Assembly: GCA_025356335.1 (NCBI GenBank)
Contig: JANXUF010000053.1
Span: 62,001-126,000, forward strand
Length of the DNA: 64,000 nt
DNA from: Actinomycetes bacterium
GTDB lineage: Bacteria; Actinomycetota; Acidimicrobiia; Acidimicrobiales; Ilumatobacteraceae
Reading direction: 5' to 3'
The notes under the pieces: generated by a model
What the model saw: the letters and a program-made list of their open reading frames with translations, nothing else
Database searches by the model: none
Told to the model about the DNA's origin: nothing
In this document: in pieces, positions 1 through 8,919 of the stretch
Layout: every line of letters starts with the position of its first letter
Numbering within the stretch: position 1 is the first letter of the stretch
Position numbers and translations under genes: made by a program

Positions 1-179
1 CGTAGCAGGTGGCTGGCCTTTTCGATCGCCCGGCGAGCCTGTGTGAGTTGCTTCTCGGCGGCGGGCCGGCTGCTCTGACCCGCTCGGACGGCGTCCTTCA
101 ACAGTTCGATCGCCCGATCGGCGAGTTCTTCGGAGATCAGATCGAGGCGGTCGGCGAGGTCGTCGAAGTCGGCGTTCAT
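1..179 (-). CDS. Hypothetical small protein, 3' end outside the window
   Basis: The reading frame opens with ATG at 179 and runs off the left edge, so only 59 residues are visible. They are highly charged, begin MNADFDDLADRLDLISEE and look wholly helical (Leu/Ala/Glu/Arg-rich, with alternating acidic and basic patches), as in a short coiled-coil or regulatory protein. The start codon overlaps the glcF stop in an ATGA, so it is probably translationally coupled to glcF and transcribed with it. No family could be recognised and no function is proposed. Confidence 0.6.
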   Translation of the reverse strand, partial: MNADFDDLADRLDLISEELADRAIELLKDAVRAGQSSRPAAEKQLTQARRAIEKASHLL

Positions 180-1336
180 CGGATCGTCAGCGCCTCGGCG
201 ACAACATCCATCGGGTGACGGACGGTGACACCCTGCGAGGCGAGATGCATTGCACAACCGGGGTTTGCACTCAGTACGACACATGTGCCGGACGTCGCCG
301 TTGCTCGGCCGATGGAGTCGAGCTTGCGTTGGCGGATCTGCCCGGCGAGTTGCGGCTGGAGCGCGCTGTAGGCGCCTCCGGCTCCGCAGCACAGCCCGTC
401 GTCGTCGAGTTCGACGATGTCGGCGTACCGTCCGACGACCGTTCGCACGGCAAGATGGACCCGTTGAACGTGGCGTAAATGGCACGGGTCCTGGACGATG
501 AACGTCGGCCGGTCTGCGGTCGCCTCAGGCAGTCGATCGATCCGCTCGGCGAGCCATTCGTGGACGTCGAAGACACGAGCACTGAAGGCGATGGCAGCGG
601 GCGTGCCGAGCAGATGGCCGTAGTCCTTCATCGCCGCGCCGCAGCCGGCGGAGTTGACGAGGATCGGCCTGTCACCTGGCATCGAGGCCATCACCCGGTC
701 GGCCAGGGCGATGGTTTCGCTGTGGAGGCCGGCGTGTACGTGGAGCGCTCCGCAACAGTCGCCACCTGGGCCGGCGAGTCGCACGGTGGCCCCGGTCGCT
801 TCGATCACCTGCTGCGTCGCCCGATGTGTCGACCGCAGCCAGGCGTCCATCACGCAGCCGGTGAACATCCACACGTCCGTCCCCGATGACACGAGTGCCG
901 GGCCCCTGCGCAGAGGAAGCCGCCCGAGACCGAGCCGTTTCGGGACGAGCCGTACTCGTTGCGCACCTGCTGCAAGCGTCGAACCGATCAGCACGAGACG
1001 GTGATGTCCGAGGGCCTTGAAGCCGATGCGCTGCCACCACGGAGCGATGCGGCGGGCATCGGCCAACGAGGCACGGGTGCCCTCCATCAGATGACCGAAC
1101 GGAACGCCGCTCGGGCACGCCGGCTCACAGCCGCGGCACTGGACACAGGTCTCCATGAAGCCGACGAACTCGTCCGTCGCCTCGTCGCCATCCCACTGGA
1201 CGGCGCGCATCGCCGCGATGCGGCCCCTCGGCGACAACGCTTCCTCGCCGGTCACGCGGAACGTCGGGCAGGCCGGCAGACACAACCCACAGCCGACACA
1301 GCTGGCGAGTTCGGTGTCGACGAGCTTCAGATCCAT
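176..1336 (-). CDS. glcF: Glycolate oxidase iron-sulfur subunit GlcF
   Basis: GlcF passes electrons from the flavin subunits GlcD/GlcE during oxidation of glycolate (or a related 2-hydroxyacid) to the oxoacid, at the cytoplasmic membrane. The 386-residue protein has two 4Fe-4S ferredoxin motifs near the N-terminus, CVGCGLCLPACP at residues 13-24 and CVQCRGCEPACP near residue 65, followed by two Cys-rich CCG domains (DCCGALH and LCCGAGG) that define this family. The ATG at 1336 was preferred over longer in-frame starts because the ferredoxin motif then has the usual spacing and a TAGCGT -10 box lies 8 nt upstream. It is separated from glcDE by an aldehyde dehydrogenase gene on the other strand. 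A lactate-utilisation (LutA-like) role is possible, but GlcD and GlcE nearby favour glycolate. Confidence 0.9.
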   Translation of the reverse strand: MDLKLVDTELASCVGCGLCLPACPTFRVTGEEALSPRGRIAAMRAVQWDGDEATDEFVGFMETCVQCRGCEPACPSGVPFGHLMEGTRASLADARRIAPWWQRIGFKALGHHRLVLIGSTLAAGAQRVRLVPKRLGLGRLPLRRGPALVSSGTDVWMFTGCVMDAWLRSTHRATQQVIEATGATVRLAGPGGDCCGALHVHAGLHSETIALADRVMASMPGDRPILVNSAGCGAAMKDYGHLLGTPAAIAFSARVFDVHEWLAERIDRLPEATADRPTFIVQDPCHLRHVQRVHLAVRTVVGRYADIVELDDDGLCCGAGGAYSALQPQLAGQIRQRKLDSIGRATATSGTCVVLSANPGCAMHLASQGVTVRHPMDVVAEALTIR

Positions 1337-1344
1337 CGCCGAAG

Positions 1345-1350
1345 ACGCTA
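1345..1350 (-). promoter_or_regulatory. Leaderless -10 box TAGCGT for glcF
   Basis: TAGCGT on the minus strand ends 8 nt before the glcF ATG; no Shine-Dalgarno sequence lies between. Transcription would start at or next to the start codon. Confidence 0.55.
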
Positions 1351-1398
1351 ACGCCAAGTCCCCGGTTGTACTGGCACGAAGGAGTGCTGCTCGATGCC

Positions 1399-1404
1399 TA
1401 CGCT
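1399..1404 (+). promoter_or_regulatory. Leaderless -10 box TACGCT for the aldehyde dehydrogenase
   Basis: TACGCT is followed by six bases and the ATG at 1411. It sits back to back with the glcF -10 box, so the two divergent promoters share about 75 bp. Confidence 0.5.
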
Positions 1405-1410
1405 GGGGCG

Positions 1411-2814
1411 ATGACAGACGCAGTGGCGACACCGATCGAGGCGATCAGCGAACAGGTTGGAGCTGTGAAGGTGGCATTCCGGGAGGGCGTGCTCCGTTCT
1501 CTCGAGGCGCGCCGGACACAGCTGAAGCAGTTGAAGCGATTCATCATCGAGGAGGAGCCTGCGCTGCTCGCTGCGCTGGCAGAGGATCTCGGCAAGCCGA
1601 TGGTCGAGGCGTACGGCGCCGAATTGTCGTTCGTCGCCAATGACGTCGACTATGCCTTACGCCATCTCGATGGCTGGGTGGCCGACGCACGGACGAAGGT
1701 GCCGTTGACGTTCAAGCCCGGCACGGCCAGAGTGGTGCAGGAGGCGCTCGGGACGGTGCTCGTCATCGCCCCGTGGAACTACCCCGTGCAACTGCTGCTG
1801 GCACCGGTGATCCCGGCAATCGCCGCCGGGAACACCGTCGTGGTCAAACCGTCGGAGGTTGCCGCAGCGACGTCGAACCTGCTGGCAGAGCGGTTGCCGA
1901 GGTATCTGGACCAGCGCGTCGTCACGGTCATCACCGGTGGCGTCGCCGAGACGACGGCGCTGCTACAGGAACGGTTCGATCACATCCTCTACACCGGCAA
2001 CGGCACCGTCGCCCGCACGGTGATGGAGGCTGCTGCCAAACACCTCACCCCGGTGACGTTGGAACTCGGCGGCAAGAGTCCGGCCATCGTCGCCGCCGAC
2101 GCCGATATCGAGGTCGCCGCCAAGCGGATCGCCTGGGGCAAGTTCATCAATGCCGGCCAGACGTGCGTTGCGCCTGACTATGTGCTCGTCGATGCATCCG
2201 TCGAGCGACAGTTCCTGACTGCCATCGAGAAGACGATCACCGCCTTCTACGGCGCGGATCCCGAGCAGTCGAAGGACTATGCGCGCATCGTCAACGTCCG
2301 GCACCACGATCGTCTCAGCCGTCTGCTCGACGACGGCGGGTTCGAGACGACCGTGACTGGCGGCAGTGGAGACCGAACCTCACGGTATTTTGCGCCGACG
2401 GTGTTGTCAGGTGTGAAGCCCGACGCAGCGGTCATGCAGGACGAGATCTTTGGACCGATCCTTCCGGTGCTGACCGTCGATGATCTCGACGAGGCGATCG
2501 CCTTCGTCAACGACCGACCGAAACCGTTGGCGCTCTACGTCTTCACGAACGACGACGCCGTCTGCGAGCGAGTGATCGACAGGACATCGTCAGGCGGAGT
2601 CTGCCTGAACCACACGATCCTTCATCTCGCCGTCCCCGATCTACCGTTCGGCGGCATCGGCGACAGCGGCATGGGCGCGTACCACGGCAAGGCCGGCTTC
2701 GACACCTTCAGCCACGCCAAGCCGGTCCTCGACAAGCCCGCAAGGCCAGACCCGCCGATCATGTACCCGCCGTACAAGCACTGGAAGACGCAACTCGTCA
2801 AACGCTTCCTCTGA
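1411..2814 (+). CDS. NAD(P)-dependent aldehyde dehydrogenase, ALDH3-like
   Basis: This 467-residue protein oxidises an aldehyde to the acid with NAD(P). It carries the cofactor-binding IAPWNYP segment, the general-base glutamate in VTLELGGKSP (Glu about 218), and the nucleophilic cysteine in GQTCVAP (Cys about 252). The length and the C-terminal HWKTQLVKRFL resemble class 3 fatty/aromatic aldehyde dehydrogenases. ATG 1411 was chosen because it follows a -10 box by 6 nt. The gene is inverted between glcE and glcF, converging with glcE and diverging from glcF. Glycolaldehyde to glycolate would fit this location, but that substrate is inferred only from the neighbours. Confidence 0.88.
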   Translation: MTDAVATPIEAISEQVGAVKVAFREGVLRSLEARRTQLKQLKRFIIEEEPALLAALAEDLGKPMVEAYGAELSFVANDVDYALRHLDGWVADARTKVPLTFKPGTARVVQEALGTVLVIAPWNYPVQLLLAPVIPAIAAGNTVVVKPSEVAAATSNLLAERLPRYLDQRVVTVITGGVAETTALLQERFDHILYTGNGTVARTVMEAAAKHLTPVTLELGGKSPAIVAADADIEVAAKRIAWGKFINAGQTCVAPDYVLVDASVERQFLTAIEKTITAFYGADPEQSKDYARIVNVRHHDRLSRLLDDGGFETTVTGGSGDRTSRYFAPTVLSGVKPDAAVMQDEIFGPILPVLTVDDLDEAIAFVNDRPKPLALYVFTNDDAVCERVIDRTSSGGVCLNHTILHLAVPDLPFGGIGDSGMGAYHGKAGFDTFSHAKPVLDKPARPDPPIMYPPYKHWKTQLVKRFL

Positions 2815-2818
2815 AGCT

Positions 2819-2849
2819 GCAACTGGCTGCCAACTGGCTGAGCAGTTGC
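2819..2849. terminator. Weak hairpin between convergent ALDH and glcE
   Basis: GCAACTG and CAGTTGC form 7-bp arms around a loop that repeats CAACTGGCTG. There is no T-tract, so this is only a possible bidirectional terminator. Confidence 0.3.
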
Positions 2850-2852
2850 GGC

Positions 2853-3722
2853 CTAGCTGGGAGCAGGATTGAGGCGGCCGCTCGGGTCGAAGGCGACTTT
2901 GACGCGGTGGCGTAGTTCTTCGGCAGCGGGGTCCCGTGGCCGCTCCGGCTGTGGTGACGAATGGTGGACGATGCCGACGCCGACTTCGGCGAGGAACGGA
3001 CCTGCCGCCATTTTCGTCAGTCCCTGCAACTCGCGCACGGCGAGCGACCAGCGATGCGGTCCGGGAAGGGCCGGCGGATCGTCGACCGGTGTCAGTTCGC
3101 CGGCGACTGCCTGCTCTTCGATATCGGCAGGATCGCCCTCCAGGAGCACCCATGCGGTGGCGCCGTTCCACAGGATCGAAACGGGATGGTAGAGAGTGCG
3201 ACGGAGCGTGAACGGGTCGGACGCCGCTGCGGCGACGAACCACTGCGACGACGCCGGCAACGGCTTGGTCCGCAGGATCACCTCGCCGAGGAAACCGAGC
3301 GTTCCCGTCGAACCGACCAGCAGGCGGCAAACGTCGAACCCGCTGACATTCTTCACGGTCGGCCCGCCCGCCTTGACGATCTCGCCGGCGCCGTCGACAT
3401 AGCGCGCCTGCAGCAACGTCTCGCGGACCGGTCCGTCGCCCAACCGGCGAATGCCGCTTCGTCCGACCGCCAGCGCCCCACCAACGGTCCCACCCGGCGG
3501 TAAGGCGACGCGCTGACCGACTTCGGCGAGTGCCATGGAGAGTGCGTCGACCGCAGTGCCGGCACCGCAGCAGACGGTCATCTCATCGGCCTGGATCCAG
3601 TCGATCCCCGACGGCGCCGTCACGCAGCGAACGCCCGGAGTACGTCCACCGCGGGTACCGGCGCCTTCGATGGTCAGCGGATCGTCGCCACCCATCTCGG
3701 CAGCCATCGCCGTCAGATCCAT
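2853..3722 (-). CDS. glcE: Glycolate oxidase FAD-binding subunit GlcE
   Basis: GlcE is the second, shorter flavin-binding subunit of glycolate oxidase. The 289-residue sequence has the PCMH-type FAD fold: the GAGTAVDALS segment, the LPPGGTVGGALA pyrophosphate-binding loop and GGPTVKNVSGFDVCRLLVGS, which is very characteristic of GlcE. The ATG at 3722 is taken over a longer in-frame start because it gives a 10-bp overlap with the end of glcD and an N-terminus that begins at the fold. The last gene of a glcD-glcE unit, it ends 39 bp from the opposing aldehyde dehydrogenase. Confidence 0.88.
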   Translation of the reverse strand: MDLTAMAAEMGGDDPLTIEGAGTRGGRTPGVRCVTAPSGIDWIQADEMTVCCGAGTAVDALSMALAEVGQRVALPPGGTVGGALAVGRSGIRRLGDGPVRETLLQARYVDGAGEIVKAGGPTVKNVSGFDVCRLLVGSTGTLGFLGEVILRTKPLPASSQWFVAAAASDPFTLRRTLYHPVSILWNGATAWVLLEGDPADIEEQAVAGELTPVDDPPALPGPHRWSLAVRELQGLTKMAAGPFLAEVGVGIVHHSSPQPERPRDPAAEELRHRVKVAFDPSGRLNPAPS

Positions 3723-5137
3723 GCGCCCTCCGGGACGTGGCTGATGTCGCCGCAACTCGATCCGCTCGGGAGCACCTTGTGCGGATTGGCGAGCCCGTCA
3801 GGATCGAAGGCGAACCGCAGCGCAGCCTGCGCCGCGAGGTCGACGGGGCTGAACATCCACGGCATGAAGTCGCGCTTTTCCAGTCCGATGCCGTGTTCGC
3901 CGCTCAGCACGCCGCCGGCGGCGATGCTCACCCTGACAATCTCCTCACCGGCAGCATGCACCCGATCCATCACGCCTGGCTCGCGGCGATCGAAGACGAG
4001 GAGCGGATGGAGGTTGCCGTCACCGGCGTGGAAGACGTTGAGCACCAGCAGGTCGTGACGCTCGACGATCCGGTAGACCTCGTTGAGCACCTCCGGAAGT
4101 TTGCGACGCGGCACCACGGTGTCGTGCAGGTAGTAGTTCGGCTTGATGCGGGCGATCGCTCCGAATGCGGTCTTGCGACCCTTCCACAGCAGCGCCCGTT
4201 CAGCCTCGTCCTGGGCGATACGAACCGTTCCGGCGCCGTGCTGCTTGCCAATCGCGCTGATGCGGACGACGTCTGCGGCGACGCCATGCGGTAAGCCGGT
4301 GACCTCGACGAGCAGCACTGCGGCCGCCTCCGTCGGCAGCCCGGCATGGATGTACGCCTCGACAGCCTGTACGCACAGCTTGTCCATCATCTCCAATGCC
4401 GCAGGAACCATGCCGGCGGCGATGATCGCACTGACCGTTTCAGCACCGTCTTCGACCGTGGCGAAGTCGAGGAGCATCGTGCGCACATCCGGCGCATTCT
4501 GGCTCAGCCGGACGCAGATCCTGGTGGCGATCCCGAACATGCCCTCGCTGCCGACGAAGGCACCGCGCAGGTCGTAGCCGTCCGGTTCAGGGTCCTCGCC
4601 GCCGAGCATGACGACCTGCCCGTCGGCGAGCACGACCTCGAGCGCGATGACATGCGCCGACGTCACCCCGTCTGCGAGGCAGTGCGGCCCGCCGGAGTTG
4701 TTGGCGACATTGCCACCGATCGAGCAGCTCTGCTGACTGGACGGATCAGGAGCAAAATGCAACCCGAGCGGTGCGACGTGCTTCGTCAGGTCGAGGTTCA
4801 GTACTCCCGGCTCGACCCACGCGAGGCACGAAGCTGCATCGACCGACAGGATGCGGTTCATCTTCGTCGTCGTGATGACGATCGCCTCGTCGAGCGGTAC
4901 CGCTCCGCCGGCGAGCCCTGTGCCGGACCCGCGGGCGACGAACGGAGTGGCATGCCTGCCGGCGACGAGCACACACTGACGAACCTCTTCAGTGGTCGTC
5001 GGGAAACACACCACGCCCGCTGAGCCATCCATCGTCGAGGCGTCACGCTTGTAGAGATTGAGTTCGGTTGCCGAGGTGCGAACCCGGTCACGTCCAACGG
5101 CAGCGCACAGATCGTCGACCACCGCTGCGGAAATCAT
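3713..5137 (-). CDS. glcD: Glycolate oxidase FAD-linked subunit GlcD
   Basis: GlcD is the catalytic flavoprotein that oxidises glycolate or another 2-hydroxyacid. The 474-residue protein has the FAD-binding PCMH domain (PFVARGSGTGLAGGAVPLD and SIGGNVANNSGGPHC) and the C-terminal FAD-oxidase cap ending in GDGNLHPLL, SGEHGIGLEKRDFM and an FDPDGLANPHKVLP tail. These are standard for the GlcD/D-lactate dehydrogenase family at full length. The ATG at 5137 follows a TACGTT -10 box by 8 nt. It heads the glcDE operon and diverges from the gene at 5173 with only 35 bp between start codons. Confidence 0.92.
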   Translation of the reverse strand: MISAAVVDDLCAAVGRDRVRTSATELNLYKRDASTMDGSAGVVCFPTTTEEVRQCVLVAGRHATPFVARGSGTGLAGGAVPLDEAIVITTTKMNRILSVDAASCLAWVEPGVLNLDLTKHVAPLGLHFAPDPSSQQSCSIGGNVANNSGGPHCLADGVTSAHVIALEVVLADGQVVMLGGEDPEPDGYDLRGAFVGSEGMFGIATRICVRLSQNAPDVRTMLLDFATVEDGAETVSAIIAAGMVPAALEMMDKLCVQAVEAYIHAGLPTEAAAVLLVEVTGLPHGVAADVVRISAIGKQHGAGTVRIAQDEAERALLWKGRKTAFGAIARIKPNYYLHDTVVPRRKLPEVLNEVYRIVERHDLLVLNVFHAGDGNLHPLLVFDRREPGVMDRVHAAGEEIVRVSIAAGGVLSGEHGIGLEKRDFMPWMFSPVDLAAQAALRFAFDPDGLANPHKVLPSGSSCGDISHVPEGAWI

Positions 5138-5145
5138 CGCCTTGA

Positions 5146-5151
5146 AACGTA
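5146..5151 (-). promoter_or_regulatory. Leaderless -10 box TACGTT for glcDE
   Basis: TACGTT on the minus strand ends 8 nt before the glcD ATG. Confidence 0.5.
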
Positions 5152-5158
5152 GCGGAGC

Positions 5159-5164
5159 TAACGT
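5159..5164 (+). promoter_or_regulatory. Leaderless -10 box TAACGT for the YkgJ-like gene
   Basis: TAACGT ends 8 nt before the ATG at 5173. With the glcD box it forms a compact divergent promoter in a 35-bp spacer. Confidence 0.5.
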
Positions 5165-5172
5165 CGTGTCGG

Positions 5173-5916
5173 ATGGGTGCAGGTTCGAACGACGAGCACG
5201 AATGGATCTCGTTCGACGATCCTGACGGAACCAGGACCTGGAACTTCGACGTCACATTTCTCCTGTCGGCATGGACCTGCATCTTTGGCTCAGGCTGTCA
5301 GGGTGTGCTCGACCGCGATGCCACGGCGATGCAGCAGGGGTGTTGCAGCTACGGCGCGCACTTCGTCGACGATGCCGATGTCGCCACCGTCGTTGCTGCT
5401 GCCGGGCGGCTCAAGGGTCGTCACTGGCAGTTCAAGAAGCAGGGCATGCGCGACGGCTTCCTCGGCACGGATCCCGATGACCCGGCAACGACGGTCACGA
5501 GACTCCACGACGGTGCTTGCATCTTCCTCAACCGGCCGGGTTTCGCCGCGGGTGCAGGATGCGCGCTGCATGTCGCTGCGCTCGACGTCGGCGAACGCCC
5601 GATGGACTGGAAGCCGGATGTGTGCTGGCAGCTCCCGCTCCGCCTGCATGAAGACACCGACAGCAACGGCCATGTCACGGCGACGCTGCGCGAATGGAAA
5701 CGCCGCGACTGGGGTGAGGGCGGCGCCGACTTCCACTGGTGGTGCACGGAGACGCACGAGGCCTTCGTCGCCAGCCAGGCCGTCTATCGGACACTCCGCG
5801 ACGAGATCATCGAGTTCGTCGGTGAGCAGATCTACGAACTGCTGGTCGACGCCCTCGATCGTCGGATCAACCGCCCGGTCCCGCTCCCCCACCCCGCCAT
5901 CCGCCGCCGGGGCTAG
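5173..5916 (+). CDS. YkgJ-like Cys-rich metal-binding protein
   Basis: A 247-residue soluble protein with ordered cysteines at 36, 42, 57, 58, 116, 130, 151 and 191. The stretch CIFLNRPGF...GCALH...RPMDWKPDVCWQLPLR resembles the putative Zn/Fe-chelating YkgJ/UPF0153 domain, in which spaced cysteines coordinate metal. The N-terminal segment TCIFGSGCQGV and QGCCSYGAHF is typical of an actinobacterial version I remember as an uncharacterised protein. The function is unknown; a metal- or Fe-S-related role is inferred from the cysteines alone. It is divergent from glcD and is followed by a palindromic repeat. Confidence 0.7.
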   Translation: MGAGSNDEHEWISFDDPDGTRTWNFDVTFLLSAWTCIFGSGCQGVLDRDATAMQQGCCSYGAHFVDDADVATVVAAAGRLKGRHWQFKKQGMRDGFLGTDPDDPATTVTRLHDGACIFLNRPGFAAGAGCALHVAALDVGERPMDWKPDVCWQLPLRLHEDTDSNGHVTATLREWKRRDWGEGGADFHWWCTETHEAFVASQAVYRTLRDEIIEFVGEQIYELLVDALDRRINRPVPLPHPAIRRRG

Positions 5917-5919
5917 GCC

Positions 5920-5973
5920 GAGTCGCTGTCGGCAGCAGTCGCATCATCTGCTACCTACGCCGACAGCGACCGA
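5920..5973. repeat. 54-nt palindromic repeat, copy 1
   Basis: GAGTCGCTGTCGGC and GCCGACAGCGAC pair around a 25-nt middle. A second copy of the same length and the same stem lies at 6937-6990 on the other side of the next gene. It may terminate the upstream gene or be a REP-like element. Confidence 0.7.
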
Positions 5974-6024
5974 TTTCACGACGACTCCGGAAACTGTGCG
6001 ACACCGAGGGCGCACGATTGGGTC

Positions 6025-6933
6025 ATGGACTCACGGCTTCGACTCGTCAGCGCATGGACAGCAGACCACCACGGCATCGTCTCGACCTCGACCCTCGACC
6101 GGTTCGGAGTGGACAAATCCCTGCGACAGCAATGGGTGCGGTCGTCACGCATCGAGCGGGTCGGCAACCGGGCGTATTCCGTTCCTGGCGCGCCACCAGG
6201 GTGGCTACGAGAGCTCGAGATCGGCCACGCCGATCTCGATGGGGCAGGGCTCGTCGGCGGTCGTTCGGCGTCCCGCCTGCACGGTCTGGACGGATTCACC
6301 GACAACGATGTCGAGTTCATCGTCCAGCGCTCTGCACGCGATCGCAGCACTGCGGCGACTGCGAGATCGACGAGCAGGCCGTGGACGCAGGGCGACATCG
6401 TCGTCATCGAGGGGATGAGGGTCACGAGCGCGGCGAGAACAATCCTCGACTCGTCGATCTTCGGCTTCAGCAGAACGGAAACCGAGAATGCCATCGATTC
6501 GGCGCTACGGATGCGGCTGCTGTCGGAGCAGCGCCTGCGAACCCGAGCACTCGCTGAACGGTCCCAGGGGTACAACGGCAACCGAATCCTGCTGGACGCA
6601 CTGATCGATTCCGGTGGCGAGAGCCGGCTGGAGCGATGGCTCCTCGCGCTGCTACGTCGCGCCGGGATCCACCGCCCGATGACGCAACGCGTCTTCCGAT
6701 CAGCCAGCCGGACTGTTGCCAGGGTCGACGCCTACTTCCCGGGCGGCATCGTCGTCGAGGTCGCCGGGCATGGCACACATGCGACTCGACTGCAACGCCA
6801 GGTCGATGCGCAGCGCCACACCGAACTGTCGTTGCGCGGACTCATCGTGCTTACGTTCACGTACGAAGACGTCACACGCCGACCCGATTGGGTCGCGCTG
6901 CAAATCCGCACGGTGCTGCGGAATGCGGCGTGA
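6025..6933 (+). CDS. AbiEi-antitoxin-like protein with a DUF559-type C-terminal domain
   Basis: A 302-residue protein whose first 70 residues resemble the winged-helix N-terminal domain of type IV AbiEi antitoxins (DHHGIVSTSTLDRFGVDKS). Its last 100 residues resemble the restriction-endonuclease-like DUF559 fold: ESRLERWLLALLRRAG, VDAYFPGGIVVEVAG and a C-terminal LRGLIVLTFTYEDV. Such two-domain genes are common in actinobacteria, usually without an obvious toxin next to them; none is adjacent here. In DUF559/Vsr-like folds an Asp in a VDAYFP-type strand can be catalytic. It stands alone, framed by two related 54-nt palindromes, which suggests a small acquired cassette. Function unproven. Confidence 0.72.
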   Translation: MDSRLRLVSAWTADHHGIVSTSTLDRFGVDKSLRQQWVRSSRIERVGNRAYSVPGAPPGWLRELEIGHADLDGAGLVGGRSASRLHGLDGFTDNDVEFIVQRSARDRSTAATARSTSRPWTQGDIVVIEGMRVTSAARTILDSSIFGFSRTETENAIDSALRMRLLSEQRLRTRALAERSQGYNGNRILLDALIDSGGESRLERWLLALLRRAGIHRPMTQRVFRSASRTVARVDAYFPGGIVVEVAGHGTHATRLQRQVDAQRHTELSLRGLIVLTFTYEDVTRRPDWVALQIRTVLRNAA

Positions 6934-6936
6934 TCG

Positions 6937-6990
6937 GAGTCGCTGTCGGCGCACGTCGCAACATGCGCTGCCTTGGCCGACAGCGTTCGA
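6937..6990. repeat. 54-nt palindromic repeat, copy 2
   Basis: It has the same GAGTCGCTGTCGGC left arm and GCCGACAGCG right arm as the copy at 5920, and about 15 of 25 middle bases match. It lies between convergent genes and could serve both as a terminator. Confidence 0.7.
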
Positions 6991-6999
6991 CCGAAGGCG

Positions 7000-8829
7000 C
7001 TACTTCTTGTTGGCTTTGCGGCGGTCTTCGAGGTTGAGATAGCGCTTGCGTATCGAAACCCGCTTCGGGGTGACCTCGACGAGTTCGTCGTCGCCGATCC
7101 ACTCCGAGGCCGTCTCCAAGGTGAAGACCCGCGGCGGCGGCAGCTTGACGGCGTCGTCGTGGCTGTGCGTGCGGATGTTGTTCTTTTCCTTGGCACGAAC
7201 GGCGTTGACGTTCATCTCGTCGGCGCGGGCGTTCTCACCGACGACCATGCCCTCGTAGACATCGACGCCAGGGGCGACGAACAATTCGCCGCGCTGCTGA
7301 AGCGTGTCGAGCGCGTAGGCGGTGACCATACCCATGCGGTCGGAGACCATGGCGCCGCCCATACGGTGCGGCAACTCGCCGGCCCACGGCATGAAGCCGG
7401 CATGCGACTGATGCAGCAGTGCAGTTCCCCGGGTCGACGTCATCAGCATCGAACGGAAACCGATCAGGCCGCGTGACGGCGCTTCGAATGTCAGCAGTGT
7501 ACGGCCGGGGTCGCCCTGCTCGATGTCGGTGACGCGACCCTTACGCGGTGCGAGCGCCTGCGTGACGGTACCGACGTACTCGTCGGGGATGTCGGCGATA
7601 CCACGCTCGAGCGGCTCGTGCTTCTTGCCGTCGATCTCCTTGGTGATGACCTCGGGACGGCTCACCTGCAGTTCGTAGCCCTCCCGGCGCATCGACTCGA
7701 TGAGCACGGCCAATTGCAACTCGCCGCGGGCTGCGACTTCGGTGATGTCCGGTGAATCGGTCTCGCCGAGGCGGATCGAGACGTTGCCGAGGATCTCCCT
7801 GTTGAGGCGTTCCTTGAGGTGACGGCTGGTCAAGAACTGCCCATCGCGACCGGCGAACGGCGAGGTATTGACACCGAAGCTCATGCGCAGCACCGGCTCG
7901 TCGACAATCAGACGGGGCAGCGCCACCGGGCTGTCCGACGCAGCGATCGTGTCGCCGACTTCGACCTCCGGGATACCGGCGACAATGAACAAGTCGCCAG
8001 CGACGATTTCGTCGGCATCGTCGCGGCCGACGCCGGAGAATTTGAACAATTGCGACAGGCGGCGGCGCAACGGTGCCTTGTCATCGCTGGTGTCCTTCTG
8101 CATCAATGCGACTTGTGTCCCACGCTTCAAGACGCCGGCCTGAACACGGCCGATGGCCAGCCGGCCGAGATATTCCGAGGCGTCGAGGTTGGTCACGATC
8201 GCCTGCAGTGGTAGGTCGCGATCGGCGGTCGGCTCCGGGATGTGGTCGAGAATCGTGTCGAGCAACGGCACGAGATCGGCGTCCTCGCCGGGCATCCCGA
8301 TGCCCTTCATCGACTTGCTGTCACGGGCAACGGCGGAGATGACCGGAAAGGCCAACTGCTCGTCGTGGTGTGCAAGGTCGAGGAACAGGTGCTCGATTTC
8401 CTCGAGGACCTCTTCCGGACGGGCGTCTTGGCGGTCGACCTTGTTGATGACGACGATCGCCGGCAGGTTCAGGGCAAGCGCTTTGGACAGCACGTAGCGG
8501 GTCTGTGGCAGCGGGCCCTCTGCGGCGTCGACGAGCAGCACGACGCCGTCGACGAGCGCCAACGCCCGCTCGACTTCGCCGCCGAAATCGGCGTGACCGG
8601 GGGTATCGACGAGGTTGATCGTGACGCCCCTCCACTCGATCTGCGCAGCCTTGGCGAGGATGGTGATACCTCGCTCGCGCTCCTGGTCGTTGTTGTCCAT
8701 GATGCGGTCGACGACTGCTTCATGGGCGGCAAAGGTGCCTGTCGAGCGCAGGAGCGCGTCGACGAGTGTGGTCTTGCCATGATCGACATGGGCAACGAGC
8801 GCGACGCTACGGATAGGACTGGTTGACAC
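7000..8829 (-). CDS. typA: Ribosome-associated GTPase TypA/BipA
   Basis: TypA is a translational GTPase of the EF-G class that assists ribosome assembly and stress adaptation. The protein (609 residues from the chosen start) has the G1 loop [22 protein letters not shown], the G3 motif [20 protein letters not shown] as G4, then EF-Tu domain 2, an EF-G C-terminal domain and the TypA-specific tail. The GTG at 8829, giving [20 protein letters not shown], was chosen over an upstream TTG at 8901 because it matches the family N-terminus and has AGGA about 10 nt upstream. A small acidic protein gene precedes it in the same direction. It converges with the AbiEi-like gene across palindromic repeat copy 2. 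Confidence 0.95.
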   Translation of the reverse strand: MSTSPIRSVALVAHVDHGKTTLVDALLRSTGTFAAHEAVVDRIMDNNDQERERGITILAKAAQIEWRGVTINLVDTPGHADFGGEVERALALVDGVVLLVDAAEGPLPQTRYVLSKALALNLPAIVVINKVDRQDARPEEVLEEIEHLFLDLAHHDEQLAFPVISAVARDSKSMKGIGMPGEDADLVPLLDTILDHIPEPTADRDLPLQAIVTNLDASEYLGRLAIGRVQAGVLKRGTQVALMQKDTSDDKAPLRRRLSQLFKFSGVGRDDADEIVAGDLFIVAGIPEVEVGDTIAASDSPVALPRLIVDEPVLRMSFGVNTSPFAGRDGQFLTSRHLKERLNREILGNVSIRLGETDSPDITEVAARGELQLAVLIESMRREGYELQVSRPEVITKEIDGKKHEPLERGIADIPDEYVGTVTQALAPRKGRVTDIEQGDPGRTLLTFEAPSRGLIGFRSMLMTSTRGTALLHQSHAGFMPWAGELPHRMGGAMVSDRMGMVTAYALDTLQQRGELFVAPGVDVYEGMVVGENARADEMNVNAVRAKEKNNIRTHSHDDAVKLPPPRVFTLETASEWIGDDELVEVTPKRVSIRKRYLNLEDRRKANKK

Positions 8830-8919
8830 GGTGGAACATCCTGTTTCGGCCGGGCAATCCGGCACTTGTGTTTGTGGGGGGAACTGTGTACGGACGACCA
8901 ACCGTGGCAGCCCGAGGGC

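Noticed and set aside
1..179. Exodeoxyribonuclease VII small subunit (helical, short, charged)
   Set aside because: Length and helix fit loosely, but the conserved xseB motifs are absent and no xseA is adjacent; left as hypothetical.
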